A stretch of 64,000 nt of DNA. Source: Duncaniella muricolitica (GTDB lineage: Bacteria; Bacteroidota; Bacteroidia; Bacteroidales; Muribaculaceae). Made by a program: the position numbers and the translations under genes. The notes below the pieces were generated by a model, which saw nothing but the letters and a program-made list of their open reading frames with translations, was not told where the DNA came from and ran no database searches. Location: positions 372,001-436,000 of the forward strand of contig CP061009.1 of NCBI GenBank assembly GCA_025808375.1, given 5' to 3'. This document shows, one piece after another, positions 1-7,638 of the stretch (position 1 is its first letter; each line of letters opens with the position of its first letter).

Positions 1-1334
1 CCACATTAATTATAGGCCACACCGTCATGGGCCGCGGATGCGTCAAGGCCGACGGTTCCAACTTCGAAGGTCAGTGCTCCACCCACGGACAGCCCCTTAG
101 CGCATCGGGAGCCGACTTCGCCGCCACTCTCCGCAACCTCGGTGCCGATCCCGAGAATCCCTGGGTAATCTATGACGACGTCAAGGCTCTCTACGAGGCT
201 CGCCGCGCCGAGCTCCGCGAGATTGTCAAGGCCCGTCGTGCCGAGCAGGCCGCATGGGAAGCAGCCAATCCCGAACTTGCCGCCGAGCTCCACACATTCC
301 TCGACAACAAGCTCCCCGCCATCGACTGGGCAGCCATCCCCCACAAGGCCAACATCGCCAGCCGTCAGGCCTCGGCCGATGTGCTCGGTGTGCTCGCCGA
401 GAAGGTCAACAATATGATTGTATCCTCGGCCGACCTCGCCAACTCCGACAAGACCGACGCCTTCCTCAAGAAGACCCACCCCTTTGTCAAGGGCGACTTC
501 TCAGGCGCATTCCTCCACGCAGGTGTTACCGAGCTCACCATGGCAGCCGTCATGAACGGCATCGTGCTTCACGGCGGAGTCATCGCAGCCTGCGGCACAT
601 TCTTCGTATTCTCCGACTACATGAAGCCCGCAGTGCGCATGGCCGCCCTCATGGAACTTCCCGTAAAATACATCTGGACACACGACGCATTCCGCGTAGG
701 TGAGGACGGTCCCACCCACGAACCCGTAGAGCAGGAAGCACAGCTCCGTCTCATGGAAGAGCTCCGCAACCTCAGCGGCAAGCCCTCGATGCTCGTGCTC
801 CGTCCGGCCGACGCTGCCGAGACTTCCGTAGCATGGGCCATGGCTATGGAAAACTTCGAGACCCCCTCGGCACTCGTGCTCTCGCGCCAGAACCTTCCCG
901 ACCTCCCCGCAGCTTCGGGCGACCGTTTCGCCGAGGCCGCAGCCGGCTGCCGTCGTGGCGGCTACACCGTGGTCGAGGCTCAGAATCCCGACGTAGTGCT
1001 TGTGGCCAACGGCTCGGAAGTATCGCTCCTCTGTGACGTAGCTGCCGAACTCAAGGCTCAGGGCATCAACGCCCGCGTGGTGTCAGTGCCCTCAATCGGT
1101 ATCTTCAGCAACCAGCCCCTCGAATATCGTCAGGCCGTTCTCACCCCCGGAGTCCCCGCCTTCGGTCTCACAGCCGGTCTGCCCTCCACACTCCGCGGAG
1201 TCGTGGGAGCCGACGGCGAAGTGTTCGGTCTCGACCACTTCGGAGCATCTGCACCCTACAAGGTGCTTGACGAGAAATTCGGCTTCACCGTGCCCGCAGT
1301 CAAGGCTCGTGTGCTCGCATTCCTCGGCAAGTAA
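1..1334 (+). CDS. tkt: Transketolase, 3' part (partial at window edge)
   Basis: The frame is open from the first bases of the window, so the start codon and most of the N-terminal thiamine-diphosphate domain lie upstream. The first visible residues (LIIGHTVMGRG) correspond to the end of the pyrophosphate-binding domain. The central pyrimidine-binding domain follows, with AGVTELTMAAVMNG carrying the Glu that activates the cofactor, and the family signature THDAFRVGEDGPTHEPVE. The C-terminal domain runs from about LVANGSEVSLL to the stop at 1332-1334. Transketolase moves two-carbon ketol units between sugar phosphates in the non-oxidative pentose phosphate pathway, in the cytoplasm. The internal ATG at 27 is a Met inside the domain, not a start. 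The gene is followed at once by a large hairpin. Identification is secure. Confidence 0.95.
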   Translation, partial: TLIIGHTVMGRGCVKADGSNFEGQCSTHGQPLSASGADFAATLRNLGADPENPWVIYDDVKALYEARRAELREIVKARRAEQAAWEAANPELAAELHTFLDNKLPAIDWAAIPHKANIASRQASADVLGVLAEKVNNMIVSSADLANSDKTDAFLKKTHPFVKGDFSGAFLHAGVTELTMAAVMNGIVLHGGVIAACGTFFVFSDYMKPAVRMAALMELPVKYIWTHDAFRVGEDGPTHEPVEQEAQLRLMEELRNLSGKPSMLVLRPADAAETSVAWAMAMENFETPSALVLSRQNLPDLPAASGDRFAEAAAGCRRGGYTVVEAQNPDVVLVANGSEVSLLCDVAAELKAQGINARVVSVPSIGIFSNQPLEYRQAVLTPGVPAFGLTAGLPSTLRGVVGADGEVFGLDHFGASAPYKVLDEKFGFTVPAVKARVLAFLGK

Positions 1335-1360
1335 TCCCTGGGCGTAAAATAGAGATATTA

Positions 1361-1479
1361 CGCACAAAAGTTTCAAAAGAAACATAAGCAGACTATCGTT
1401 TTTTAACGTTAGTGTCATATTGACACACATGTCAGCATGGCCGCTTATGTTTCTTTTGAAACTTTTGTGCGTTTTTATA
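1361..1479 (+). terminator. Long hairpin (copy A) behind tkt
   Basis: Perfect 29-bp inverted repeat: left arm 1361-1389, right arm 1443-1471, 53-nt loop, then a T-rich run (1472-1476). It starts 27 bp after the tkt stop and probably acts as its terminator. The arm sequence (core ACAAAAGT..CAAAAG) is closely related to hairpins at 9025-9120 and 29355-29425. The loop holds a small palindrome, TGTCA-TAT-TGACA. Confidence 0.7.
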
Positions 1480-1593
1480 CATGTGTCGTTTTTGACACGC
1501 TATTTTCGATACGCCCATATGTGATAAGGTCCGGATGTTATAAATAATTATAGATTTTTATGCAAAAATTTAGAATATTCGGAAAAAAAGTTT

Positions 1594-1601
1594 TACCTTT
1601 G
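1594..1601 (+). promoter_or_regulatory. Probable -7 box for the OmpA-family gene
   Basis: TACCTTTG matches the Bacteroidetes -7 consensus TAnnTTTG. No exact TTTG -33 box is present at 19-20 bp; TTTAG at 1569-1573 is the nearest. It predicts a leader of about 115 nt before the ATG at 1726. The rest of the 391-bp gap 1335-1725 holds only the tkt hairpin and AT-rich sequence. Confidence 0.45.
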
Positions 1602-1725
1602 ACCCGTATAATCTGCGTGCCCATACTGTGCGCAGTCATTTCGTAGCTCCTGTGGTGGAGATATACAGACTTATACACAACATAAAGACAAAATATTTCA
1701 ACTATTTTCCAATAATTAATTATTT

Positions 1726-2937
1726 ATGAAAAAAAGTATTCTTCTTGGCTTCGTAGCCGCTCTCTTCATGGGTCAAAGCGCAATGGCCCAGAGCGCGCAG
1801 GAGATTACCTACGTTGAGGATCCCTCACAGGGCTACATCCTCAACAACTTCAGCGACAACTGGTTTATCTCTGCTGAAGGTGGTATAAACTACTACTTTG
1901 ACCGCAACAACAGCGAGCGCAGCTTCCTTGACCGTTTCTCGCCCAACGCCGGCATCTGGGTAGGTAAGTGGTTCTCGCCCATCATCGGTCTCCGTGCCGG
2001 TGCCAACTTCACCCTGCTCAAGGGCATGGGTACCGACGGCGGTTACGGCTGGTATGGTACATTCCAGGACGGCAACACCGTGTATGACAAATACAAACGC
2101 AACGAGTTCGGTGCTCAGCTCAACGCTATGTTGAACCTCACCAACTGGTGGTGTGGCTATCGTCCCGGCCGTGTTTACAACGGCATCCTCTATGCAGGTG
2201 TAGGCTACAATTGGGTATACGTTCCCAAGTATGTCAACGGCGGCCGTCGTGACGGCTGGGGCCGTGGCGGTGACGACAACCTCACCGGTAGCGTTGGTCT
2301 CATCAACAACTTCAACCTCAGCAAGAACTTCGCCCTCTATCTCGATCTTCGCGCAGGTCTCTACACCGATGACACCAACAACCAGGGTCTCCGCAAAAAC
2401 CACGTTGACCTCCAGGCCTACGTAGGTGTGACCTACAACTTCAACAAGTCCACATGGTCAGCACCCATCGTACCCGTTATCCCCGAAATCCCCAACTGCG
2501 ACGAAGTTGAGGCCCGTCTCCAGGCTGCCAACGGCCGCATCGCTGACCTCGAGCGTCAGCTCCGCGACTGCCTCAACCGTCCCGTTCAGACAGTTGTCGA
2601 GGCCGAGGAAGGTCCCCTCTGCACCATCTACTACACCATCGGTAGCTCACGCATCTCTCGCGTAGACAACAAGGTGCTCAACGCCGTGTCAAACGTGATG
2701 AAGGCCAACCCCGACCAGAAATACACCGTATGTGGCTACGCTGACAACTACACCGGCACCGCCGCTGTCAACGACCGTCTCCGCAAAGCCCGTGCCAACG
2801 GTGTTGAGCGCGTGCTCCTCCGCAACGGTGTCAAGGCTTCTCAGCTCGACGTTACTACCAACGACGCCAACCTCTTTGGCGAAGGCAAGGAGTACGTTTC
2901 GCTTGACCGTGCCGTTACCATCAAGGCCAACAAGTAA
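1726..2937 (+). CDS. OmpA-family outer membrane protein
   Basis: 403 residues. A signal peptide (MKKSILLGFVAALFMGQSAMA, cleavage near AMA|Q) targets the protein for export. Residues about 40-235 are rich in Gly, Tyr, Asn and Trp in alternating patterns, as expected for a membrane beta-barrel. A short heptad-like helix follows (EARLQAANGRIADLERQLRD), then a C-terminal OmpA domain containing GYADNYTGTAAVNDRLRKAR, the region that holds the Asp and Arg used to bind peptidoglycan diaminopimelate. The inferred role is a porin-like or structural link between outer membrane and cell wall. It is monocistronic: a candidate promoter at 1594 and a strong terminator at 2966. Many Ala, Asn and Cys/Arg codons are uniform (GCC, AAC, CGT), consistent with high expression. 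Confidence 0.85.
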   Translation: MKKSILLGFVAALFMGQSAMAQSAQEITYVEDPSQGYILNNFSDNWFISAEGGINYYFDRNNSERSFLDRFSPNAGIWVGKWFSPIIGLRAGANFTLLKGMGTDGGYGWYGTFQDGNTVYDKYKRNEFGAQLNAMLNLTNWWCGYRPGRVYNGILYAGVGYNWVYVPKYVNGGRRDGWGRGGDDNLTGSVGLINNFNLSKNFALYLDLRAGLYTDDTNNQGLRKNHVDLQAYVGVTYNFNKSTWSAPIVPVIPEIPNCDEVEARLQAANGRIADLERQLRDCLNRPVQTVVEAEEGPLCTIYYTIGSSRISRVDNKVLNAVSNVMKANPDQKYTVCGYADNYTGTAAVNDRLRKARANGVERVLLRNGVKASQLDVTTNDANLFGEGKEYVSLDRAVTIKANK

Positions 2938-2965
2938 TCAACCCCACGGTTGATAAGCCTCATAG

Positions 2966-2998
2966 CCGGCCCGCGATAATTCGCGGGCCGGTTTTTTT
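2966..2998 (+). terminator. Rho-independent terminator of the OmpA-family gene
   Basis: Perfect 11-bp GC-rich stem (2966-2976 with 2981-2991), loop TAAT, followed by seven T (2992-2998). It starts 28 bp after the stop codon. Confidence 0.9.
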
Positions 2999-3092
2999 GT
3001 TCCCGCTCCGATACCATCCTATGAAATAGCCCGTTGTCACATCCGGGCAGCATCCGCGCAAAACATATATGTTTTTAAGCATTGTCACAAAA

Positions 3093-3124
3093 TTTGCATT
3101 TTACATATAAAATATATATCTTCG
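3093..3124 (+). promoter_or_regulatory. Probable sigma-ABfr promoter of xerC-hpf
   Basis: TTTG at 3093-3096, 20-bp spacer, TATCTTCG at 3117-3124 (consensus TAnnTTTG with one change). Predicted leader is about 36 nt to the ATG at 3167. The upstream DNA is AT-rich. Confidence 0.5.
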
Positions 3125-3166
3125 CTATCGGATAACTTACAATCGACACCCTCACGACAGTCGCCT

Positions 3167-4105
3167 ATGAAGCATATCTCACAATTTCTGTCGCATCTCG
3201 TCAGCGAGCTCGGTTACTCGGCCCACACAGTCGAAGCCTACGGCCGCGACCTGCGCCAGTGGGCCGACTTCGCCACCGCAGGCAAGCCCGAGACGCTGCG
3301 CCCTGTCGACGTAAGCCGTTCCGACCTGCGTCTATGGGTCGCGTCACTCGCCTCATCACACATCTCGCCACGCACCATCAAGCGTAAAGTCTCATCGTTA
3401 AGATCATTTTACCGCTTTCTGCTCCGCAACGGCGAAGTCAAAGTCAATCCCGCAGCCGGACTCACCCTCCCCAAGCCATCCAAAGTGCTCCCCGTCTACG
3501 TGCGTCACGAAGAGACCGAGAGCATCCTCGACACCCCCGTCGCCCCCGACGATTTCGCCTCCGTGCGCGACCGTCTCATCCTCGACATCCTCTACACCAC
3601 AGGCATGCGATGCAGCGAACTCATCGGTCTACGCGACGCCGATGTCGACACCGTCCGGGGTGAACTAAAAGTGCTTGGAAAACGTAATAAGGAAAGAGTG
3701 ATACCATTCGGCCCCGAGCTGGCCCGGGCCATCGACGCCTACCGCCTGCTGCGCGACTCATCGCCATCCACAGCCGTCAGCACCCGTGACCTCACGGCCC
3801 CCCTGATGGTGCGCGACAACGGCGAGCCGCTCTATCGCAAGATGGTCTACAACGTGGTCCACCGCATGCTCAGCCTTGGCGGGGCACACGCCTCCAGGCT
3901 CAGCCCCCACGTGATGCGCCACTCCATGGCCACCGACATGCTCAACGGCGGCGCGCCGATAGCCTCCGTGCAGCAGATACTCGGCCACGCATCACTCTCA
4001 TCGACCCAGGTCTACACTCACGTGACTTACCGTGACCTTAAACATAATTATCAACTCGCACACCCCCGTGCACAAAACAACAAAGGAGGACACTATGGAC
4101 ATTAA
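3167..4105 (+). CDS. xerC: Xer-type tyrosine recombinase
   Basis: 312 residues, the normal Xer length. An N-terminal SAM-like core-binding domain (about 1-95) is followed by a catalytic domain with the full active set: R148 (TTGMRCSEL), K172, H248 and R251 (HVMRH), H274 (LGHASL) and nucleophile Y283 (QVYTH). Xer proteins resolve chromosome dimers at dif near the replication terminus together with a partner. The gene overlaps the start of hpf by 11 bp, and the xer-hpf pairing, as I recall it from other Bacteroidales, favours the housekeeping XerC role over a mobile-element integrase. No attachment site or other element gene is nearby. Whether to call it XerC or XerD cannot be settled from sequence alone. 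Confidence 0.85.
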   Translation: MKHISQFLSHLVSELGYSAHTVEAYGRDLRQWADFATAGKPETLRPVDVSRSDLRLWVASLASSHISPRTIKRKVSSLRSFYRFLLRNGEVKVNPAAGLTLPKPSKVLPVYVRHEETESILDTPVAPDDFASVRDRLILDILYTTGMRCSELIGLRDADVDTVRGELKVLGKRNKERVIPFGPELARAIDAYRLLRDSSPSTAVSTRDLTAPLMVRDNGEPLYRKMVYNVVHRMLSLGGAHASRLSPHVMRHSMATDMLNGGAPIASVQQILGHASLSSTQVYTHVTYRDLKHNYQLAHPRAQNNKGGHYGH

Positions 4106-4388
4106 CATTAAAGCAATCCATTTTGACATCACCGAGAAGCTCACTGCCTTTATCAACAAGAAGGTGGAACGTATAGTGCGCCGCTTCCCCTCCGTGAGCA
4201 CAGTTGACATTTCACTCAAGGTAGTGAAGCCCGAGACCGCGCTCAACAAGCAGGCCATCGTACGTCTGACGGTGCCCCAGCTCGAAGAGTTTGTCGCCGA
4301 CAAGACTGCCGATACCTTCGAGGAAGCTATCGACGTAGCTCTCGACGCAATCGAAAAACAACTTGAAAAAGCCAAGAATAAAAAGTAA
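4095..4388 (+). CDS. hpf: Ribosome hibernation-promoting factor, short HPF/RaiA type
   Basis: 97 residues from the ATG at 4095, which is preceded by AAAGGAGG (4082-4089), one of the few strong Shine-Dalgarno sites here. This start lies inside the end of xerC, so the two genes are probably translationally coupled. The fold matches the sigma-54-modulation/S30AE family: a DIxIKAIHFDITEKL strand, a basic helix (KKVERIVRRF) and a C-terminal helix (EEAIDVALDAIEKQLEKAKNKK). It lacks the long C-terminal dimerisation domain, so it is the short type. Members bind the 30S decoding centre in stationary phase and silence ribosomes. An upstream ATG at 4032 in the same frame has no ribosome site and lies deep in xerC. 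Confidence 0.85.
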   Translation: MDINIKAIHFDITEKLTAFINKKVERIVRRFPSVSTVDISLKVVKPETALNKQAIVRLTVPQLEEFVADKTADTFEEAIDVALDAIEKQLEKAKNKK

Positions 4389-4451
4389 CAGACTGGTTGC
4401 GCGTCAATGTTCCCATGCGTGGGCGCGTCACATAGTCTGAACCTGCACGGT

Positions 4452-4489
4452 GCGGTGTGCCTCCACTCGGCGGCACGCCGCTCCTTTTA
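4452..4489 (+). terminator. Terminator behind hpf
   Basis: 10-bp stem with one G-U pair (4452-4461 with 4472-4481) followed by TCCTTTTA. Just upstream, CAGACT (4389-4394) and AGTCTG (4434-4439) can close an outer helix around two direct GCGCGTCA copies. No tRNA or tuf gene is present in the following 330 bp, which are AT-rich up to the ndk promoter. Confidence 0.65.
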
Positions 4490-4741
4490 TTATCAAATAG
4501 AGATGTCGGGTCGCCGCTGTGTCGTGCATTTGAGTTGAGACGATATTTTTTTGATTGTTAATATATGATGTTATTAAAATACAATAATTTACATAATTTT
4601 ACAAAGTCGATTTAGTGTGAAATCGTGTTGATATTTTTTAGGTTATTTTTGCATTAATGGCTAACTGTTTGTTTGTTAATACTATATGCGTTTAATGTTA
4701 GGATTTGTAACACGCGTGTAACATCGTGGCGGAAATTTGGT

Positions 4742-4772
4742 TTTGATAAGATGCTCAAAATGACTAAATTTG
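4742..4772 (+). promoter_or_regulatory. Probable sigma-ABfr promoter of ndk
   Basis: TTTG 4742-4745, exactly 19 bp, then TAAATTTG 4765-4772: a full match to the Bacteroidetes consensus. Predicted leader is about 37 nt. A second -7-like box, TATTTTTG, lies at 4644-4651 without a clear -33 partner. Confidence 0.6.
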
Positions 4773-4815
4773 AAAAGTAAGAAATTTAAATCTAAATAAA
4801 AGTTAAACCAAAACG

Positions 4816-5283
4816 ATGCAACAGACTCTTGTCATCTTCAAGCCGTCCTCGATAGAGCGTAGACTGGTGGGCCGCGTGCTCGCCCGCTTCGAGGCAAAGG
4901 GGCTTATCATAGCCGGCATGAAGATGATGCAGCTCTCTCCCGAGATTCTGCGCGAGCATTACGCTCACCTCGTTGACCGCCCCTTCTTCCCTATATTGCT
5001 TGAATCCATGACCGCCACCCCTGTCATAGTGCTTTGTCTCAAAGGCGTCGAAGCCATTGAGGTCGTGCGCTCCATGACGGGTGCCACCAACGGCCGTCAG
5101 GCCGCCCCCGGCACCATACGCGGTGACTTCGCCATGTCCAATCAGGAAAATATCATTCACGCATCATCCTCGCCCGAGGATGCCGAGGTCGAGATTAACC
5201 GATTCTTCAGCCCCGGTGAAATCTTTGACTATACGCCTGTCTCGATGCGTTTCATCAATGAGCCCGGCGAGCTTCAACTCTGA
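4816..5283 (+). CDS. ndk: Nucleoside diphosphate kinase
   Basis: 155 residues, full length. It contains the nucleotide-binding Lys of FKPSS (K9) and the phosphohistidine H115 in NIIHASSSP, matching the family NxxHxSDS motif with a Ser where Asp is usual. Arg and Thr/Asn contacts are present in SMTGATNGRQAAPGTIRGDF. The enzyme equilibrates nucleoside tri- and diphosphates, in the cytoplasm. It has its own consensus promoter 45-75 bp upstream. The M23 peptidase gene follows closely in the same direction and may be cotranscribed. Confidence 0.95.
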   Translation: MQQTLVIFKPSSIERRLVGRVLARFEAKGLIIAGMKMMQLSPEILREHYAHLVDRPFFPILLESMTATPVIVLCLKGVEAIEVVRSMTGATNGRQAAPGTIRGDFAMSNQENIIHASSSPEDAEVEINRFFSPGEIFDYTPVSMRFINEPGELQL

Positions 5284-5372
5284 TAATTAATCTTGTAAAA
5301 ATCGCCATGTCGCTCCTCAATCATAGACTCTCATCCTCATTATCCCAATCCTCTTGCCCTAAATCCCGAAAA

Positions 5373-6203
5373 ATGACCTTCAATCTAAAGATATTGCTCT
5401 CGGCCGCTCTCGTGATGATGACCGCCGTGGCCGTGCAGGCACAGCGCAGACTTCCCGCCTCGCACGATTCCCAGCACAATTCGCTCATAGCCAAGCAGAC
5501 TCCCACTATCAATCCGTTCAAGATCGAAAACAACGACCTCCTGCTCAATCATGTCAAGGAGCGTGAGGCCATGGATATGGAGAGTGATATATTTCAGGAA
5601 TTCTGGGCCTCGGAGCATGTCAACGCCTACGGCTCCACAGCCATAATCCCCGACCGCAAAGACATCGATGTGTCGGAATACTGCACCCCCTGTCCCGGAC
5701 ACAAGACATCCGATTACGGCTATCGCGCACGTTTCCGCCGCAACCACTACGGCGTGGACCTCAAGCTCCAGGTAGGCGACACCGTGAGAGCAGCCTTCTC
5801 AGGCAAAATACGCCTTACAAAATATGAACGCAGAGGTTACGGTTACTACGTAGTGATGCGTCACCCCAACGGCATGGAGACCGTCTACGGCCACCTCAGC
5901 CGCTTTCTCGTGAAGCCCAACCAGGTAGTCAAGGCTGGCGACCCCATCGCGCTCGGAGGCAACACCGGACGCAGCACCGGAGCCCATCTCCACTTCGAGA
6001 CACGTTACATGGGCATCCCCATCAACCCCAACGCCATCATCGACTTTGACAACGGTGTGCCCCACAAAGACATCTTCGCCTTTGATAAAAACACCTATGG
6101 CAAGTCGCAGAAATACACCCCCGCCAAGCGCAAGACCCGCACAACGGCCGCAAGACGTAAGACTACGACAAAGAAAAAGACCACAACCGCCAAAAAGAAA
6201 TAA
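5373..6203 (+). CDS. Secreted M23-family (LytM-type) metallopeptidase with Lys-rich tail
   Basis: 276 residues from the ATG at 5373, chosen because it gives a clean signal peptide (KILLSAALVMMTAVAVQAQ); an ATG at 5307 would add 22 unrelated residues. The catalytic domain has the Zn ligands of lysostaphin-type peptidases: RNHYGVDLK (H and D) and the later GAHLHFETR (HxH), with YGHLSRF between them. The fold is complete, so it should be an active peptidoglycan endopeptidase or an envelope assembly factor. The last 35 or so residues form a low-complexity Lys/Thr/Arg tail (TTKKKTTTAKKK at the end), probably disordered and able to bind anionic wall polymers or DNA. A strong terminator follows. Confidence 0.88.
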   Translation: MTFNLKILLSAALVMMTAVAVQAQRRLPASHDSQHNSLIAKQTPTINPFKIENNDLLLNHVKEREAMDMESDIFQEFWASEHVNAYGSTAIIPDRKDIDVSEYCTPCPGHKTSDYGYRARFRRNHYGVDLKLQVGDTVRAAFSGKIRLTKYERRGYGYYVVMRHPNGMETVYGHLSRFLVKPNQVVKAGDPIALGGNTGRSTGAHLHFETRYMGIPINPNAIIDFDNGVPHKDIFAFDKNTYGKSQKYTPAKRKTRTTAARRKTTTKKKTTTAKKK

Positions 6204-6237
6204 TCCCGACGGGATACATAACACGTATACAAAGCAT

Positions 6238-6290
6238 AAAAGTTACCGCAGCGAGTTTTCATGAGAAAGCTCGCTGCGGTAACTTTTTTG
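6238..6290. terminator. Bidirectional terminator between M23 gene and lipoprotein gene
   Basis: Perfect 18-bp inverted repeat, 6238-6255 with 6270-6287, 14-nt loop, T-run overlapping the right arm. It lies between convergent genes and has A/T runs on both sides. The outer arm AAAAGTTAC is also found in the hairpin at 29355-29425. Confidence 0.8.
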
Positions 6291-6346
6291 AGTCATCTTA
6301 AAGCCCCCTGTTACCTCTGTCCTATATAGAAAATCACACCAGAGGG

Positions 6347-6730
6347 TTATTCTGGTATCTGAAGATCTTTGAAATCCATAAGGTCGACACTATCGCCATG
6401 TTCGACAGCTTCCTTGAGTGCCTCGTTGGTAGCTCTGATCTGCTCGGCGGTCGATTGGTAATACTCTTTGTCTATGCCAAGCTTTATGGCCTCCTCTTCG
6501 GTTATATCTATAATATACGATACGGAGTCAGGTGCGATTTTGATGTGCTCGAGTAGTATCTTGTAATTGCGGTCTCTCTTCTCGACTTCCGGATCTGAAA
6601 CGATTTTATCATGTATTGTAGTTTCAGAAATGACCGTATTGTTCTCTGTCGCTGTTTCCTCTGAGCTATTAGTGCAAGCTGACGTAAATAATGCTAATGC
6701 TGCGAGTGGCAATAAGTTTATCTTTTTCAT
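6347..6730 (-). CDS. Small lipoprotein, paralogue of the upstream gene
   Basis: 127 residues. Signal peptide with a lipobox ending FTSAC, Cys about residue 19, so it is probably a lipoprotein. An acidic linker follows, then a domain with the pattern EEAIKLGIDKEYY..TAEQIRATNEALKEAVEHGDSVDLMD. This aligns without gaps to EAAKLDISEELY..IAEQIELTNSTIAEAIERGADVDLMD in the neighbour at 6749-7489, so the two genes are a tandem duplication of one domain. I do not recognise the family. It lies 18 bp downstream of its paralogue, probably in the same transcript. The region is visibly AT-richer than its surroundings, which with the nearby IS element suggests acquired DNA. Confidence 0.7.
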   Translation of the reverse strand: MKKINLLPLAALALFTSACTNSSEETATENNTVISETTIHDKIVSDPEVEKRDRNYKILLEHIKIAPDSVSYIIDITEEEAIKLGIDKEYYQSTAEQIRATNEALKEAVEHGDSVDLMDFKDLQIPE

Positions 6731-6748
6731 AAGATTGTAGATATTTGA

Positions 6749-7489
6749 TTAAAATGATGGAGTCCATATACAGTAACTGCCATTTGGATCAGTGGATAAG
6801 AAAGATAGATAGATCACACTAGAGGATGAGCTAATAGGAGCTTCAAAACTTCTGGTACAAAATACCGAACCGGTTTTAATATATGATTTGGTTGAGCCGG
6901 CACATGTAACATTACAAGTATAGGTCACAACCGGTGCCCAGTTTGTACCACATTTTAGGTTGATTTTTGTTGTCCCTCTTGTTGGGGTAAAGCTCGTTGA
7001 GCTATTGCCGCTGGAATAAAGTATTCCACCTGTCATTGATCTGGATGCATTTGACATGGATCTATTCCGGACTGTTGTCTGTGGCGTTTTATATGATTTT
7101 GCCCGAGACTGTATATCCATTAAATCAACATCAGCCCCTCTTTCAATGGCTTCTGCAATTGTTGAATTTGTTAATTCAATCTGTTCGGCAATAAGTAGAT
7201 ATAGTTCTTCACTTATATCTAATTTGGCAGCTTCAGATTGGGATAATTTTAATGAATAGCGGTTATCCTCTAATGTGATATAGTCCGATAACAATACCGC
7301 AGCTCTTCTTTTTTCTAATAAGCTTTCATCTTGCAACAATGTGGCTTCATTGTTTTGAATTTCATTCTCGATTGAGTTTTCAGTGTTGGCTTTGTCGGTC
7401 AATAGAGATTCTACATCACCATGAACTGCACAAGATGCGATCAGGATAGTAGATAAAATACTAATACCGACTTGATGGATTAATTGCAT
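6749..7489 (-). CDS. Lipoprotein with paralogous domain plus Cys-rich C-terminus
   Basis: 246 residues. Signal peptide with lipobox LIASC (Cys about 20). Residues about 60-125 carry the domain shared with the protein at 6347-6730, ending in the common tetrad DLMD. A Ser/Arg/Thr-rich linker follows, then a C-terminal domain of about 80 residues with six Cys (KCGTNW, YTCNVTCAGS, VFCTRS, YCIWTP) and many Ser/Thr, which could be disulfide-bonded outside the cytoplasm. No known family is recognised. A candidate promoter lies at 7525-7556 and the gene is first in a two-gene unit. Codon use and base composition are AT-rich compared with the core genes. Confidence 0.65.
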   Translation of the reverse strand: MQLIHQVGISILSTILIASCAVHGDVESLLTDKANTENSIENEIQNNEATLLQDESLLEKRRAAVLLSDYITLEDNRYSLKLSQSEAAKLDISEELYLLIAEQIELTNSTIAEAIERGADVDLMDIQSRAKSYKTPQTTVRNRSMSNASRSMTGGILYSSGNSSTSFTPTRGTTKINLKCGTNWAPVVTYTCNVTCAGSTKSYIKTGSVFCTRSFEAPISSSSSVIYLSFLSTDPNGSYCIWTPSF

Positions 7490-7524
7490 TGATGTAAATT
7501 TTAATGATTGTTTGTATTTCTTTG

Positions 7525-7556
7525 CAAAAATAATATTTATTGATTAATAATACAAT
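7525..7556 (-). promoter_or_regulatory. Probable promoter of the lipoprotein pair
   Basis: On the minus strand, ATTG (7556-7553), 20 bp, TATTTTTG (7532-7525). The -7 box matches the consensus and the -33 has one change. Predicted leader is about 30 nt. Confidence 0.45.
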
Positions 7557-7638
7557 TTTTACTTTAAATTTGTTTGTTTTTTGTTGGTTATATTTAAAAT
7601 TTAAATAATGCGCAATTGCGTTTGATTAATAAGATTCA

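Noticed and set aside
3167..4105. Integrase of a mobile element
   Set aside because: It is directly coupled to hpf and lacks attachment sites, excisionase or cargo genes; a Xer role fits better.
4389..4440. Possible tRNA after hpf
   Set aside because: Paired ends CAGACT/AGTCTG exist, but no T-arm, anticodon arm or CCA-type acceptor stem can be drawn.
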